From: JACOZG01 sp964564105
GTDB lineage: Bacteria; Patescibacteriota; Minisyncoccia; Phycocordibacterales; JACOZG01
Direction of reading: 5' to 3'
Assembly (NCBI GenBank): GCA_964564105.1
Contig: CAZLZS010000004.1
Location: forward strand, 1 to 55,788
Length of the DNA: 55,788 nucleotides
The notes under the pieces were generated by a model. The model saw only the letters and a list, made by a program, of their open reading frames with translations. It was not told the DNA's origin and ran no database searches. This document shows positions 25,901 to 32,777 of this stretch, one piece after another; position 1 is the stretch's first letter; every line of letters starts with the position of its first letter. The translations under genes and the position numbers were made by a program.

Positions 25901-26678
25901 CGCGCCACTCACTCCCTCCAGCTTTTCCCCTAAACATGCCTCGTGTTTGAGTAACAACATTTTTATCTAAAATTCGTCTTGGCACTTTCTCCACCACATA
26001 ACTGTCCGGGGTAATCTGGCCCGAGACAATCGCCTCACCCAAACCGAGTCCGGCTTCAATAATGAGTTGATTGTAATCTTGCGTGACTGGATGAACCGAA
26101 AAAGCAATGCCCGACATTTCTGACTCCACCATCTTTTGTACTACTACGGCCACGGAAATCTTTTGCAAATGGGTTTCTTTGCCAAATTTTTCAAAGCGAT
26201 AGAAGATGGCGCGAGGAGTAAAGAGTGAAGCCCAGCACTTCTGCACATTGACTAGCAAATCTTTATCGGTCGTATTGAGATAACTTTCAAGTTGTCCTGC
26301 CCAAGCCGCCGAGGCCGAATCTTCGACCGTGGCACTAGAACGGACGGCAACGAATTTAGAGTTTAGAAGTTTGAAGTTGACTTTGATCTCACGGGCGATG
26401 GCCACAGGCATTTTCGCTCCCAGAATCAAGGCCTTAATCTTTTCCGATGCGGCATCAACCGTATGAATCTCGCCGTGACGCACGGTGTGCATTGCGGCGT
26501 CTATTTCGACATCAATATCAGTTTCGGTAATAAACTTCTCAAAAGCGTTAGCCAAAACTACAAAACCGGACGGCACTGGTATTCCAGCTTGAGTCATCTC
26601 CCCAAGCGAGGCGCCCTTGCCGCCCGCGGTCGCGGCATCATTTTTACCGAGTTCTTTAAATGGCTTAATGAACGGCAT
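19929..26678 (-). CDS. Giant phosphotransfer protein: one ATP-grasp and four helical-swivel modules
   Basis: 2249 residues. Residues 1-318 form a complete PEP-synthase/PPDK-type ATP-grasp domain (GGKGASLGEM, VRSSATVEDS, GLGLGEAIVSG, EWAFE...QSRPIT). Four modules follow, each a helical domain plus a swivel domain: His at H768 (ITCHAAI), H1236 (IACHVAI), H1710 (VTSHAAI) and H2204 (VTSHASI). The PEP/pyruvate TIM barrel of PEP synthase is absent. One-module relatives with ATP-grasp, helical and His domains include rifampin phosphotransferase, so a phosphotransferase acting on several acceptors is a reasonable model, but no substrate is known. No signal peptide or membrane helix; probably cytoplasmic. 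Module 2 is notably AT-rich. A TAGTAT box lies nine bases before the ATG. Confidence 0.8.
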   Translation of the reverse strand: MPFIKPFKELGKNDAATAGGKGASLGEMTQAGIPVPSGFVVLANAFEKFITETDIDVEIDAAMHTVRHGEIHTVDAASEKIKALILGAKMPVAIAREIKVNFKLLNSKFVAVRSSATVEDSASAAWAGQLESYLNTTDKDLLVNVQKCWASLFTPRAIFYRFEKFGKETHLQKISVAVVVQKMVESEMSGIAFSVHPVTQDYNQLIIEAGLGLGEAIVSGQITPDSYVVEKVPRRILDKNVVTQTRGMFRGKAGGSEWRDVPKEHGEPPTLSDSQIFELSDLILKIESHYGFPCDIEWAFEKEKFFIVQSRPITTLQKQMLPETILTNTRFGIFPTVEDYKHDNGIVDKYLDYILANNSWYPKGIKSHLLLMAPQGIAAASGVSSVHEIGFKLGLATYHDQYMQWSYDPRDFKAIGHNLIQKNKKGSDWIEKYSNNFWKETEGLISLAADIYWNLETADLELIRSKFVAVVDQAIRAQSYGYITEVSTITNDNYWIADYVQELAPHLKSEEINLLLQPSSLSFVNKYQGELKAAKTDKQLAKVLAKYYWVKGSYFDLPRLVISDLKKERAGLKTGKHELVDKKNLFLKAKNPNELTCFVGMIESLIAIQDERKANVLRLNYALQKLTELLTKKVKGWAAEELLDLTPEEVLNLIDGKPTKDLKTSVKSRNKESVWVFVNEGYQITTESDHLEKLAKIFEKTTLSNVVKGYSASDGCVRGRVKVVLAEDDFHKIELGDILVTSMTRPEFLPIMQKASAFVTNEGGITCHAAIVAREMKKPCIIGTKFATQVLKDGDLVEVDADKGIVKIIERAGEEESLVKKFKKEIGNDELLVIRGKFIPLFLMTDWLRFYDEDFEKKEGIYPVLSIKNGDLFTHYISLNKYLEISRKAIGRYIKNPDYKDKIYDRYKAIKNRVDSFYKNYFRDKPSEESGLLKILETSEEYLHELVALTLFIDFLDSDITKKTYTENGFNLDFEKIFKVSEIYDFPSFDLKNDIEIINEANSPDYLKHIYTGYSAAPTTEEVKKKLSELDLGAIRKEIELSKIEIKKKTEVKKKLWNKLNLDEKLVADFLSWIIELRDDRKPLINKLDVLLNESVRALYKSWGIKENLSFISYAHEVSGGKEFILNKLENIEKRRGDFVNLYYGDDYVEKYQDLEEEFAESKTLEKPRGDQKSVTGTVANKGKAQGFARIIYDPRKFHSFTEGDILVTSMTRPEFIPIMKKAAAIVTNEGGIACHVAIISRELDKPCVIGTKNATEVIRDGDFVEVDANTGVVRILEKAETSGNPKWTKVFTRPHTIQRISFLWPFLTTGLPQDRKIKVNEMLVLPADENKYSYYLRENEWLPMLNQLGDYLLAQSPTDQEQEFYDTASIYLSVSKEVFESDIKKWNNQKLISWFKNYSKIYANYVMYAFSPWSVDLVLAPRLLEELTVLNPKKANRWLETISTPTRHNGMSLQQIELLKIAGRPNPSQHLKTHTKKWFWLPIYNIGDKPWTEKDFKEHLSGITNPRVELEAKEKGLTERQKNYQKVLAEIKPDQDLQRLIETVHLYTYLRDERVDKWRLALYYIEPCYEEIARRVGVKPIDAVNLLDEEIVNFLETGTLPSDIGERKKRHAILFRDGIINVFSDQKKIEDLATRELGVTAIVDKNESNGLPAYRGAVTGRARVIHRPDELGLLQKGEVLVAHHTSPEYVIAMKKAVAIVTDEGGVTSHAAIVSRELKIPCITAAQESSLTIKTGDLIEVDANNGVVKILERAGASSASQGSTISIGGDEWHLSVTRNMSAWHQFLSNEGHYHYNLDYGIPVPLRLLFLTVDGTHTHCLLIQQNNKEVADSVFAYLNSLRRISKLKSDYEKYAKRLISSLNACLKNLTLRNWQKFTEDYTRFTAGLYFTVVLGRSGADRLTEALKAKGYSDAEIPRIIATVTYPAEHTPLFASQLDLLEIAQKIQQKKLVKPTIKQALNKWLDKYGMIPVNFCDEPWTIKNTQAQLKNALTKDCASEIARLEKEHNSRVKEARTKLKEINDPKITLLAQIVAEGTYLNEFRKNVFSRVSFDYRPIFAKLAKRAGLSSWRDCFYLKPEEMEALVTGQKLKFDDIQTERRLIGAYVTRDGERIDLNGKTLIDIENYVVVQVSGVPTSTPTDSVIKGFSASWGVVRGPAKIILSSRDFDKLTPGDILVTTMTSVDFVPIMEKAAAFVTNEGGVTSHASIVAREMGKPCIIGTKIATQVLKDGDLVEVDADKGVVRILKKTG

Positions 26679-26746
26679 TATCGCCCCATACTAACTGATT
26701 TTCTTCACCTAGTCCACGGATCTATTCTTTATCCTCCCACAAAGAC

Positions 26747-26823
26747 TTGACTTCAATTTAGACCAATATATACTGATAATACTAGACTTGAACGGCATCC
26801 TATATGGGTGCCGTTCGTTGTTT
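26747..26823 (+). promoter_or_regulatory. Plus-strand promoter followed by a hairpin
   Basis: TTGACT (26747-26752), a 16-nt spacer and TATACT (26769-26774) point right. Some 15 bases later comes a 10-bp hairpin, AACGGCATCC-TATAT-GGGTGCCGTT (26791-26815), followed by CGTTGTTTTC. No open reading frame lies between them, so the unit would give an RNA of only about 45 nt, or the hairpin serves the convergent NYN gene. Confidence 0.45.
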
Positions 26824-27324
26824 TCATTCCACTCTCATTTTTAGCAATTCTCTAAGGTATTCAAAATCTCTAAAATTACTGCCAGCAAATTGTCGTATCT
26901 CTCTTGCTGTTCTCGGCCCCCGAGCTAGCACGATAACCTCTTTCTGGTTTGATTTGAGATACTTGAGTACTGGTAAAAAATCACCGTCACCAGAGAGAAT
27001 GATTATCCGATCAAAGTTGTCTTGCTCTTTCATCAGTCGGAAGGTCATCTCAACATCGCAGTTTGCCTTTCGTCGCATTCCGCCATCCTCCTGCTCGTAA
27101 GATTTAACTGGTTTTAGATAAAGCGTGTAGCCGAACCTCGATAGTTTCCGATAAAAGCGGGCGCGTTGCAGATGTCGTCCAGTCAGAACAACTTGAGCAT
27201 CGTTTAGAGTATCTGCTTTTTCGCGAAGGTAGTGTAATAGCTTTTCGTAATCTATCTTCCATCCTAAACTCTTTTCGCCACCATAGAACAAGTTTGAAGC
27301 ATCAATAAACGCGTAAGTTCTCAT
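26824..27324 (-). CDS. NYN-domain (LabA/DUF88-like) protein
   Basis: 166 residues. The NYN fold is a PIN-like nuclease domain: N-terminal AFIDASNLF with the first catalytic Asp, CDVEMTF in the middle and LSGDGDFLPVLKYL at about residue 112, giving the conserved acidic cluster. Members are predicted metal-dependent RNases or RNA-binding proteins. It follows the ribosomal protein operon on the same strand, but a TAAAAT box (27331-27336) six bases before the ATG gives it its own leaderless start. Confidence 0.88.
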   Translation of the reverse strand: MRTYAFIDASNLFYGGEKSLGWKIDYEKLLHYLREKADTLNDAQVVLTGRHLQRARFYRKLSRFGYTLYLKPVKSYEQEDGGMRRKANCDVEMTFRLMKEQDNFDRIIILSGDGDFLPVLKYLKSNQKEVIVLARGPRTAREIRQFAGSNFRDFEYLRELLKMRVE

Positions 27325-27350
27325 GCGGTTATTTTAACAACTTTTTCTCC

Positions 27351-27458
27351 TTACGGCATAATCTTCAAAGGTGGCGGCAGGTTAACAACAAATTCAAAGG
27401 GAATGAGCTTGGAATCATGTCGAGTTGTGTCCCAACCATGCCGATGGTTAGAGACCAT
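27351..27458 (-). CDS. Possible 35-residue peptide between rpsI and the NYN gene
   Basis: An open frame from ATG 27458 to TAA 27351 fills most of the gap after rpsI. Its second half (PFEFVVNLPPPLKIMP) looks protein-like, but there is no SD or known family, and the frame could be chance. Apart from this I see nothing in the gap. Confidence 0.2.
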   Translation of the reverse strand: MVSNHRHGWDTTRHDSKLIPFEFVVNLPPPLKIMP

Positions 27459-27466
27459 AGAGCCAT

Positions 27467-27895
27467 TTATCGCTTAGACCACTGGGGGGCCTTACGCGCT
27501 TTCTTCAAACCGAACTTGCGACGTTCTTTCATTCGAGAATCGCGGCGCAGAAACTTATACTTTTTCAAAAGCGGACGGTCTTCGGGTTTAGCTCTCATTA
27601 AAGCCCGGGCCAGCCCGTGCGTGATGGCGCCAGCCTGCGCGGAAACTCCCCCACCCGAAACCTTAACCCCAATTTGTAAAACCGGCCTAGTCTCTAGAAC
27701 AGCCAGTGGCGCGGTCGCCGCTTGACGCAATTCAAAAGTCGGAAAATATTTATCCAGGGCCTTATCGTTGATGAAAAAAGTCTGTTTAGAAGACGGCGCG
27801 ATCCGCACCCGGGCCACCGCGGTCTTGCGCCGGCCCACGGCCTCAACATAATGAACCGGGGAACTCTTTTTAGTCTTAGCGACCTTAGTGACCAT
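27467..27895 (-). CDS. rpsI: 30S ribosomal protein S9
   Basis: 142 residues with the S9 signature: AVGRRKTAVARVR near residue 15, GGGVSAQAGAITHGLARAL in the middle, and the long basic tail ending in SKR that reaches the P-site tRNA. Follows rplM by four bases, the universal L13-S9 pair. Confidence 0.96.
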   Translation of the reverse strand: MVTKVAKTKKSSPVHYVEAVGRRKTAVARVRIAPSSKQTFFINDKALDKYFPTFELRQAATAPLAVLETRPVLQIGVKVSGGGVSAQAGAITHGLARALMRAKPEDRPLLKKYKFLRRDSRMKERRKFGLKKARKAPQWSKR

Positions 27896-27899
27896 AACT

Positions 27900-28253
27900 T
27901 TAATCTTCGACGCTTAAATTTTTCAGTAACCGCGCGTGCAATTTATTCACCGGGAGCATCCGTTTAATCGCCAGACGGAAAATCTCGGTCGCGCCGCGGC
28001 GCGCCAGTTTGGGTCCGAGCGCCTCAAAACGCAAACCGCCCGGGTAACCGCTATAACGCTGATACAATTTATCTGTTCGTTGGCGCGGCGAGATTTTCGC
28101 CTGACTGGCGTTCACAATTCTTACCTTGTTTGATGGTACCAGATGGCGCTCGAAGGTTACCAGATTTTTACCGCGTAATTTCGCCGCCGCCTCCGAGGCA
28201 ATACGACCCAAACTGCGGCCTGTAGCATCAATGGTGTAAATTTCGATTTTCAT
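27900..28253 (-). CDS. rplM: 50S ribosomal protein L13, short form
   Basis: 117 residues against about 142 in E. coli; the N-terminal DATGRSLGRIASEAA and the KLYQRYSGYPGGL motif identify it, and the C-terminal MLPVNKLHARLLKNL fits the rRNA-binding end. It is translated after rplQ with only a three-base gap. Confidence 0.94.
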   Translation of the reverse strand: MKIEIYTIDATGRSLGRIASEAAAKLRGKNLVTFERHLVPSNKVRIVNASQAKISPRQRTDKLYQRYSGYPGGLRFEALGPKLARRGATEIFRLAIKRMLPVNKLHARLLKNLSVED

Positions 28254-28256
28254 TGA

Positions 28257-28607
28257 TTACACAAATTCAATCATGGCCATCGGACTGCCGTCGCTTGCCC
28301 GGCGCGGTAGCTTGCTAATGCGGGTGTAGCCACCGGGTCGCGCCGCGTAACGGGGCCCGATCTCGGCCGTCAGTTTTCGCATCGCTTTAACACTACCCAA
28401 GCGCGAGATAAGCAGACGTTGAGAATTCAGGTCACCGCGACGAGATCTCGTTATCATCTTTTCAATCATCGGCCGCAGGGATTTAGCTCTAGCCTCAGTT
28501 GTCCGCATCTTGCCCCGCGCGATTAGAGCAAGCGCCAGTGATTTAAGCAGGGCCCGACGCGGTCCAAGTTTGCGGCCGAATTTTCGATGGCGATCGCGAT
28601 GCCTCAT
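28257..28607 (-). CDS. rplQ: 50S ribosomal protein L17
   Basis: 116 residues. RHRDRHRKFGRKLGPRRALLKSLA at the N-terminus and the C-terminal GGYTRISKLPRRASDGSPMAMIEFV are diagnostic. Its start overlaps the rpoA stop by four bases, the standard rpoA-rplQ coupling. Confidence 0.96.
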   Translation of the reverse strand: MRHRDRHRKFGRKLGPRRALLKSLALALIARGKMRTTEARAKSLRPMIEKMITRSRRGDLNSQRLLISRLGSVKAMRKLTAEIGPRYAARPGGYTRISKLPRRASDGSPMAMIEFV

Positions 28608-29614
28608 GCTTTCAATTCCAGATCGTGTTTCTTTAAAAGTTTCTTAATCTCGTCAACGGCCCTGGCTCCGAGACCGTCGATCCGAGCAAGATCGGATTCG
28701 CGTTTTCTGGCTAAACCGCCAATGGTTCGAATACCGGCTAGGGCGAGCGCTCGGATAATCCGCGACGGCAAAGCCAAATCTTCAACCCGCGTTTTCAACA
28801 AGTCAACATCCTTAGCCAGCCGCGGCGGCAAGACCAAATCGCTCTCCATTCTTACCGTTTCCACCGCGACCGGTGCTTCAACAATTTCTCCGTTTCCACT
28901 TTCCTCAGCCGTTATCGTTTCTGCCTTAAAGCCTACGATCGCCCGCAGTTGATTGATCATGATTTCGATGGACTTCTCCAACGCCTCGTGCGGACTGACA
29001 CTGCCATCAGTCTCGATATTTAAACGGAGCCGATTGTAATCAGTGCGATCACCGACCCGCATATTCTCTACTTCATAGCTCACGCGACGAATCGGTGTAA
29101 AAGCGGCATCAAGAACAATCGTGCCGATCGTCGGCGGCCGAGTTTGCTGCAACACTTCTTTGGGCACATAGCCAATGCCCTTTTCCAACCTTAATGCCAA
29201 TTCTAAATTGGCGTTTTTATCAGTGAGAGTGGCAACCACTTGCTCCGGATTCACCACCTCGACCTGACCACCGGTATCAATGTCGGCTCCGGTAACGACT
29301 TTCACGCCCTTAACCTGAATCGTTGCCGTCTGAGGGTCATCGCCGCTCAACTTAAAATGAAGCTTCTTTAAATTCAAAATTATTGCCAGCACGTCTTCCT
29401 TGACCCCGGGAAGGGTCGAGAATTCGTGGTCGGCCCCGCTGACTTTTAACGAGGTAATCGCGATACCAACGATTGACGACAGAATGACTCGGCGCAAAGA
29501 ATTGCCGAGTGTCTGTCCGTAGCCAGGATAGAGTCCTTCAATTTCATAAGTGCCCTGACTATCATTCTCATTAATAATTTTGGGTCTCGATGGCAAAATG
29601 ATGTTCAATTCCAT
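28604..29614 (-). CDS. rpoA: RNA polymerase alpha subunit
   Basis: 336 residues with both domains: the N-terminal assembly domain (GQTLGNSLRRVILSS, about residues 32-46) and the C-terminal domain of two HhH-like helices (TIGGLARKRESDLARIDGLGARAVDEI). The linker (about residues 235-260) is acidic and Val/Ala-rich. It follows rpsD in the usual alpha-operon order. Confidence 0.97.
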   Translation of the reverse strand: MELNIILPSRPKIINENDSQGTYEIEGLYPGYGQTLGNSLRRVILSSIVGIAITSLKVSGADHEFSTLPGVKEDVLAIILNLKKLHFKLSGDDPQTATIQVKGVKVVTGADIDTGGQVEVVNPEQVVATLTDKNANLELALRLEKGIGYVPKEVLQQTRPPTIGTIVLDAAFTPIRRVSYEVENMRVGDRTDYNRLRLNIETDGSVSPHEALEKSIEIMINQLRAIVGFKAETITAEESGNGEIVEAPVAVETVRMESDLVLPPRLAKDVDLLKTRVEDLALPSRIIRALALAGIRTIGGLARKRESDLARIDGLGARAVDEIKKLLKKHDLELKA

Positions 29615-29639
29615 AGATGCTTTGATTATTAAATATTAA

Positions 29640-30290
29640 TTAGACCCGACTGTAAAAATCGATAATGGCGCCGAAATTTAAATTCAATTCCGATTCGCCG
29701 ACGGCCGGACTAGCCAACACCTCGCCCTCGCCCGGCGCCGTCGCCACGAGCCACGCCGGCGGCTGGTAAGTTTTTAACCGTTCGCCGAGATCACGGAAGA
29801 GCGAGTGCTCTCGCGAGACTAGATTGAGGCCGATTTTATCGCCGACCTTGAGCGAGTACGACGGCAGGTTGACCCGCCGGCCATTGACTAAAATGTGGCC
29901 ATGGGTCACCACTTGCCGGGCCGCGGCCCGCGATGGCACCCAGCCGAATCGAAAAACCACATTATCAAGCCGCGTCTCCAAGGATTGATAGAGACCACCT
30001 TCTCGGCGATGCTGCTTGGCCTGTCTGGCAAATTGCCGCTCGCCGAGGCCGTAAGTGTAGCGGACTTTCTGCTTCTCCAGAAGCTGACTGCCGTACTCCG
30101 AAAGATTGCGTCCGCTGGTCTTGGGTGGCGGTCCGCCGGCCGGCCGGCCGGCGGTCTTGACCGCGCCTGATTTTCGAGTCTGGCCTGGTCTTTGGGCGCT
30201 GCCAGAAATGCTAAATTTTGTGGTTTGACATTTTGCAAAAACTCGTTCACCCAGCCGGCGACAAATTTTATATTTTGGACCAATTTTCAT
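29640..30290 (-). CDS. rpsD: 30S ribosomal protein S4
   Basis: 216 residues. The S4 RNA-binding domain is clear (RLDNVVFRFGWVPSRAAARQVVTHGHILVNG, here abbreviated from about residues 105-135), as is LSEYGSQLLEKQKVRY. The N-terminal zinc cysteines of some S4 proteins are reduced to a single C-x-x...C trace. A Gly/Pro-rich insert with AGRPAGGPPP comes from a GGCC-repeat palindrome near 30130-30155. S4 nucleates 30S assembly and in many bacteria also represses this operon. Confidence 0.95.
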   Translation of the reverse strand: MKIGPKYKICRRLGERVFAKCQTTKFSISGSAQRPGQTRKSGAVKTAGRPAGGPPPKTSGRNLSEYGSQLLEKQKVRYTYGLGERQFARQAKQHRREGGLYQSLETRLDNVVFRFGWVPSRAAARQVVTHGHILVNGRRVNLPSYSLKVGDKIGLNLVSREHSLFRDLGERLKTYQPPAWLVATAPGEGEVLASPAVGESELNLNFGAIIDFYSRV

Positions 30291-30292
30291 AA

Positions 30293-30727
30293 TTATACTC
30301 TTCGGGGTCGACGCGGTCGCGGCCCGTTAAACGGGATTGGAGTCGCGTCCGTAATCGAAGTGATATTAATGCCCTTGGCCGAAAAGGCGCGTAAGGCCGC
30401 CTCGCGGCCAGCCCCCACACCCTTGATGACCACGGCCGCTTCCTTGAGACCTAGATCAAGCGCCTGGTCAGCCAAGCGCTCGCCGACCTTACCGGCAGCA
30501 AAAGTCGTCCCTTTTTTGGCGCCGGCAAAACCCAAGCCGCCGCTCGTGACCCAAAGAATGAGGTTACCGGCTAAATCATAAAGCGCCAGCTTGGTATTAT
30601 TGTAAGTCGCCTGAATTTGAATCCGGCCAGAAGCCAGTTTGCGCCGAGTGGACGGCGCGCGCCGGGACACCCCTGGCTCAACGACGGCCGTTATTCCTGA
30701 TTGCGCGACAACTCGTTTTTTTCCCAT
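30293..30727 (-). CDS. rpsK: 30S ribosomal protein S11
   Basis: 144 residues with IQATYNNTKLALYDLAGN near residue 38, GGLGFAGAKKGTTFAA, and the C-terminal GINITSITDATPIPFNGPRPRRPRRV-type ending. Located between rpsM and rpsD as in other bacteria. No SD before its ATG. Confidence 0.96.
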   Translation of the reverse strand: MGKKRVVAQSGITAVVEPGVSRRAPSTRRKLASGRIQIQATYNNTKLALYDLAGNLILWVTSGGLGFAGAKKGTTFAAGKVGERLADQALDLGLKEAAVVIKGVGAGREAALRAFSAKGINITSITDATPIPFNGPRPRRPRRV

Positions 30728-30732
30728 GTTGA

Positions 30733-31113
30733 TTATTTCTTTTCCAGTTTTTTGCGGCCCGAGCCCATAGTTTTACGAACATTGCCGCGCCGTGTCCGCG
30801 AATTAGTGCGCGTTCTCTGACCACGGACCGGTAAATGCCGCTGGTGACGACTGCCCCGGTAAGACTTGATGTCAATCAGGCGCTTGATATTGCTGGCAAC
30901 CTCCCGCTTCAGCACTCCCTCAGTCTTGTACCCCTCAATCAGTTTACGGATGACTAATTCCTCCTCCGAGCTGAGAGTGCCAGGGCGCTTGCCCGGATCG
31001 ACCTTGGCCGCGGCCAGAATCGCGGCCGCCCGAGACCGGCCCAGACCATAAATCGCCGTCAAGGCGATTTCCAGCCGCTTATTCTCAGGCAGATTAACAC
31101 CAGCGATACGCAT
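30733..31113 (-). CDS. rpsM: 30S ribosomal protein S13
   Basis: 126 residues: RIAGVNLPENKRLEIALTAIYG at the N-terminus, the helix-two-turn-helix region, and the basic RGQRTRTNSRTRRG tail that reaches the tRNA sites. Follows rpmJ by six bases. No SD before the ATG. Confidence 0.96.
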   Translation of the reverse strand: MRIAGVNLPENKRLEIALTAIYGLGRSRAAAILAAAKVDPGKRPGTLSSEEELVIRKLIEGYKTEGVLKREVASNIKRLIDIKSYRGSRHQRHLPVRGQRTRTNSRTRRGNVRKTMGSGRKKLEKK

Positions 31114-31119
31114 AAATGT

Positions 31120-31236
31120 TCAAGCTTGTTTCTGTTTGTGTTTGGGCTTACTGCGACAAATAACATAGAGATGACCCCGACGTTTGACCATCTGGCAATT
31201 CGCGCAACGTTTCTTGACCGTTGATTTTAGACGCAT
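31120..31236 (-). CDS. rpmJ: 50S ribosomal protein L36
   Basis: 38 residues from the ATG at 31236 (MRLKSTVKKRC). C-x-x-C and a later Cys/His (CANC, GHLYVIC) form the zinc ribbon. A longer in-frame start at 31314 lies within infA and is not used. Confidence 0.95.
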   Translation of the reverse strand: MRLKSTVKKRCANCQMVKRRGHLYVICRSKPKHKQKQA

Positions 31237-31249
31237 TGACTCTTTAAAA

Positions 31250-31465
31250 TTACAGACGTTTAATGATCCGCGCCTTGCCGCCGTAAGGATCAAGCCAGAG
31301 CTCGACCCGATCACCGACCAAAACCTTAATACGGTATAAGCGCATCTTCCCGGCTAAATAAGCGAGGATTGGTTCGTTGGACCCATCGCGCACCACTCGA
31401 AACAAAACATTAGGCAAGGCCTCCACCACCACGCCTGTCACCGCTCCATTGTTTTTCTGCTCCAT
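31250..31465 (-). CDS. infA: Translation initiation factor IF-1
   Basis: 71 residues, single OB fold: GVVVEALPNVLFRVV, ILAYLAGKMRLYRIKVLVGDRVELWLDPY and the final ARIIKRL fit IF-1. It binds the A site of the 30S subunit during initiation. It is the first visible gene of the ribosomal protein operon, followed by rpmJ. AAGGA abuts the ATG directly, too close for a normal SD. Confidence 0.95.
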   Translation of the reverse strand: MEQKNNGAVTGVVVEALPNVLFRVVRDGSNEPILAYLAGKMRLYRIKVLVGDRVELWLDPYGGKARIIKRL

Positions 31466-31517
31466 TCCTTAAATCTCTGGTTTTGCGCCGATAGAGATGA
31501 TCGTAGCAAAGATTAAA

Positions 31518-32777
31518 TCATTGGTCAACCCTGACCGTTATTTTGCTGGGGTCAGCCGGAAAACGTTTCAGCCAGGGCGGCTGGATGGACACTTCGGCGC
31601 TGGCGATGCTTGGAAATTTTAGAAACACGGCCTGGTAATCATTTTTACTCGCACCGGCTAGAGCCCGCTTTAAGGTCGCGAGTTCAAACTGCCAAACCAA
31701 ACGGGCTTCGCCGATAAAATGGAGCCTCGCCTCGCGGCTCGTCACTGGATCAAAACTGTCGCGATCAAACAGACGGACTGTGAGCTCGTCAAAATTGATC
31801 ACCGCCACTTCAGCGCCGTCGTAATCAGCGAGGCGGCGCGCCGCCAGACTACGGCTCAATTCTTGTCTGGAAAAAATAAGTGTGGTCAGTTCGCCTTCCA
31901 ATTCCAGCGTTAAATTACTGCTACCCGTCAATCCCTCTTTGACTCGACTTTGAAATTTAATAAACCTCGCTTCGGGAAAAGTCAAAAAACCATCCGGCAA
32001 GGCGGCGCGGGCTTCCTCGGCTAAGGAATGTTCCAGGCGGGAACGTAATTCTTGCTCAGCGGCTTCTTTAGCGGGATCGGAGACCGTCAAACGTTCACCA
32101 ACAAAACCGCCAGCCATGGCGGCCAAACCGCGAGCGGTAATTTTGTCGTAACGGGCCTCGCCCTTAAAACCGGGAATCGTCAGATCCTTGACCTCGCCAT
32201 TGTACTCGGCCCCGGGTTTATCGGCGTAAACCGTGACGGCGAGCTCTCCGGGCTTCAATTTACCGTCAACGAACTCGTAACCCGGGACCATAATTTCGTC
32301 TTTAATCCGGTAAATTTTTCCGGAGGCGGCCTCAAATCTTGTATTAGCAATGAGCTTTTGTGGCCGCGAACTGTAACGATTAAACACCGTGATCTGACCG
32401 CTGGCGCGCAGACTGACAGCTTTCTTTTCCCCGGCCGTGACCGTAACGCTATCCGTGGCTTGAACCGTCATCGTCTCATAACCGATTGGGGCTTCGGGTC
32501 GAGTCAGATCATCAGACGGCCGAGTCACGGCCCGCAAAGTGTCATCGAGTGTCAGGACCGCTTGCTTAGGCTTGACCGTCACGACAGCCTCGGCGAATGA
32601 CTGCGAAACAAAATAGACTAGCGGCAAAAAGATGATCAGAACAGTGATAATTAACCAGCCAGTCGTTCGACGCCGCCGGTCGCGCGGCCGGGGCCTGGCC
32701 GCGCGACCGGCGGCGGGCAAAACTTCCGCCAAACGGCGTTTGGGCTGTTTGATATCTTGAATTAATTCTTTACTCAT
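31518..32777 (-). CDS. Membrane-anchored extracytoplasmic protein, baseplate-J-like
   Basis: 419 residues. A basic cytoplasmic N-terminus (about 1-38, RPRPRDRRRR) precedes one membrane helix (about 40-62). The rest is a beta-rich outer domain with the pattern of CPR proteins annotated as baseplate J-like: repeated Thr-rich strands and NRYSSRPQKLIANTRFE. It overlaps the PilM-like gene by eight bases, so the two probably form one membrane complex. Function unknown. Confidence 0.6.
   Translation of the reverse strand: MSKELIQDIKQPKRRLAEVLPAAGRAARPRPRDRRRRTTGWLIITVLIIFLPLVYFVSQSFAEAVVTVKPKQAVLTLDDTLRAVTRPSDDLTRPEAPIGYETMTVQATDSVTVTAGEKKAVSLRASGQITVFNRYSSRPQKLIANTRFEAASGKIYRIKDEIMVPGYEFVDGKLKPGELAVTVYADKPGAEYNGEVKDLTIPGFKGEARYDKITARGLAAMAGGFVGERLTVSDPAKEAAEQELRSRLEHSLAEEARAALPDGFLTFPEARFIKFQSRVKEGLTGSSNLTLELEGELTTLIFSRQELSRSLAARRLADYDGAEVAVINFDELTVRLFDRDSFDPVTSREARLHFIGEARLVWQFELATLKRALAGASKNDYQAVFLKFPSIASAEVSIQPPWLKRFPADPSKITVRVDQ

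Noticed and set aside
14810..26678. Annotation of the array as PEP synthase (ppsA) genes
   Set aside because: The ATP-grasp and swivel domains are there, but the PEP/pyruvate-binding barrel is absent from every protein.
27417..27725. 102-residue plus-strand frame opposite rpsI
   Set aside because: Antisense shadow of a conserved ribosomal protein gene, without start signals.
29895..30283. Long overlapping frames on both strands within rpsD
   Set aside because: They arise from the GC-rich, stop-poor codons of rpsD; none has a family match or start signal.
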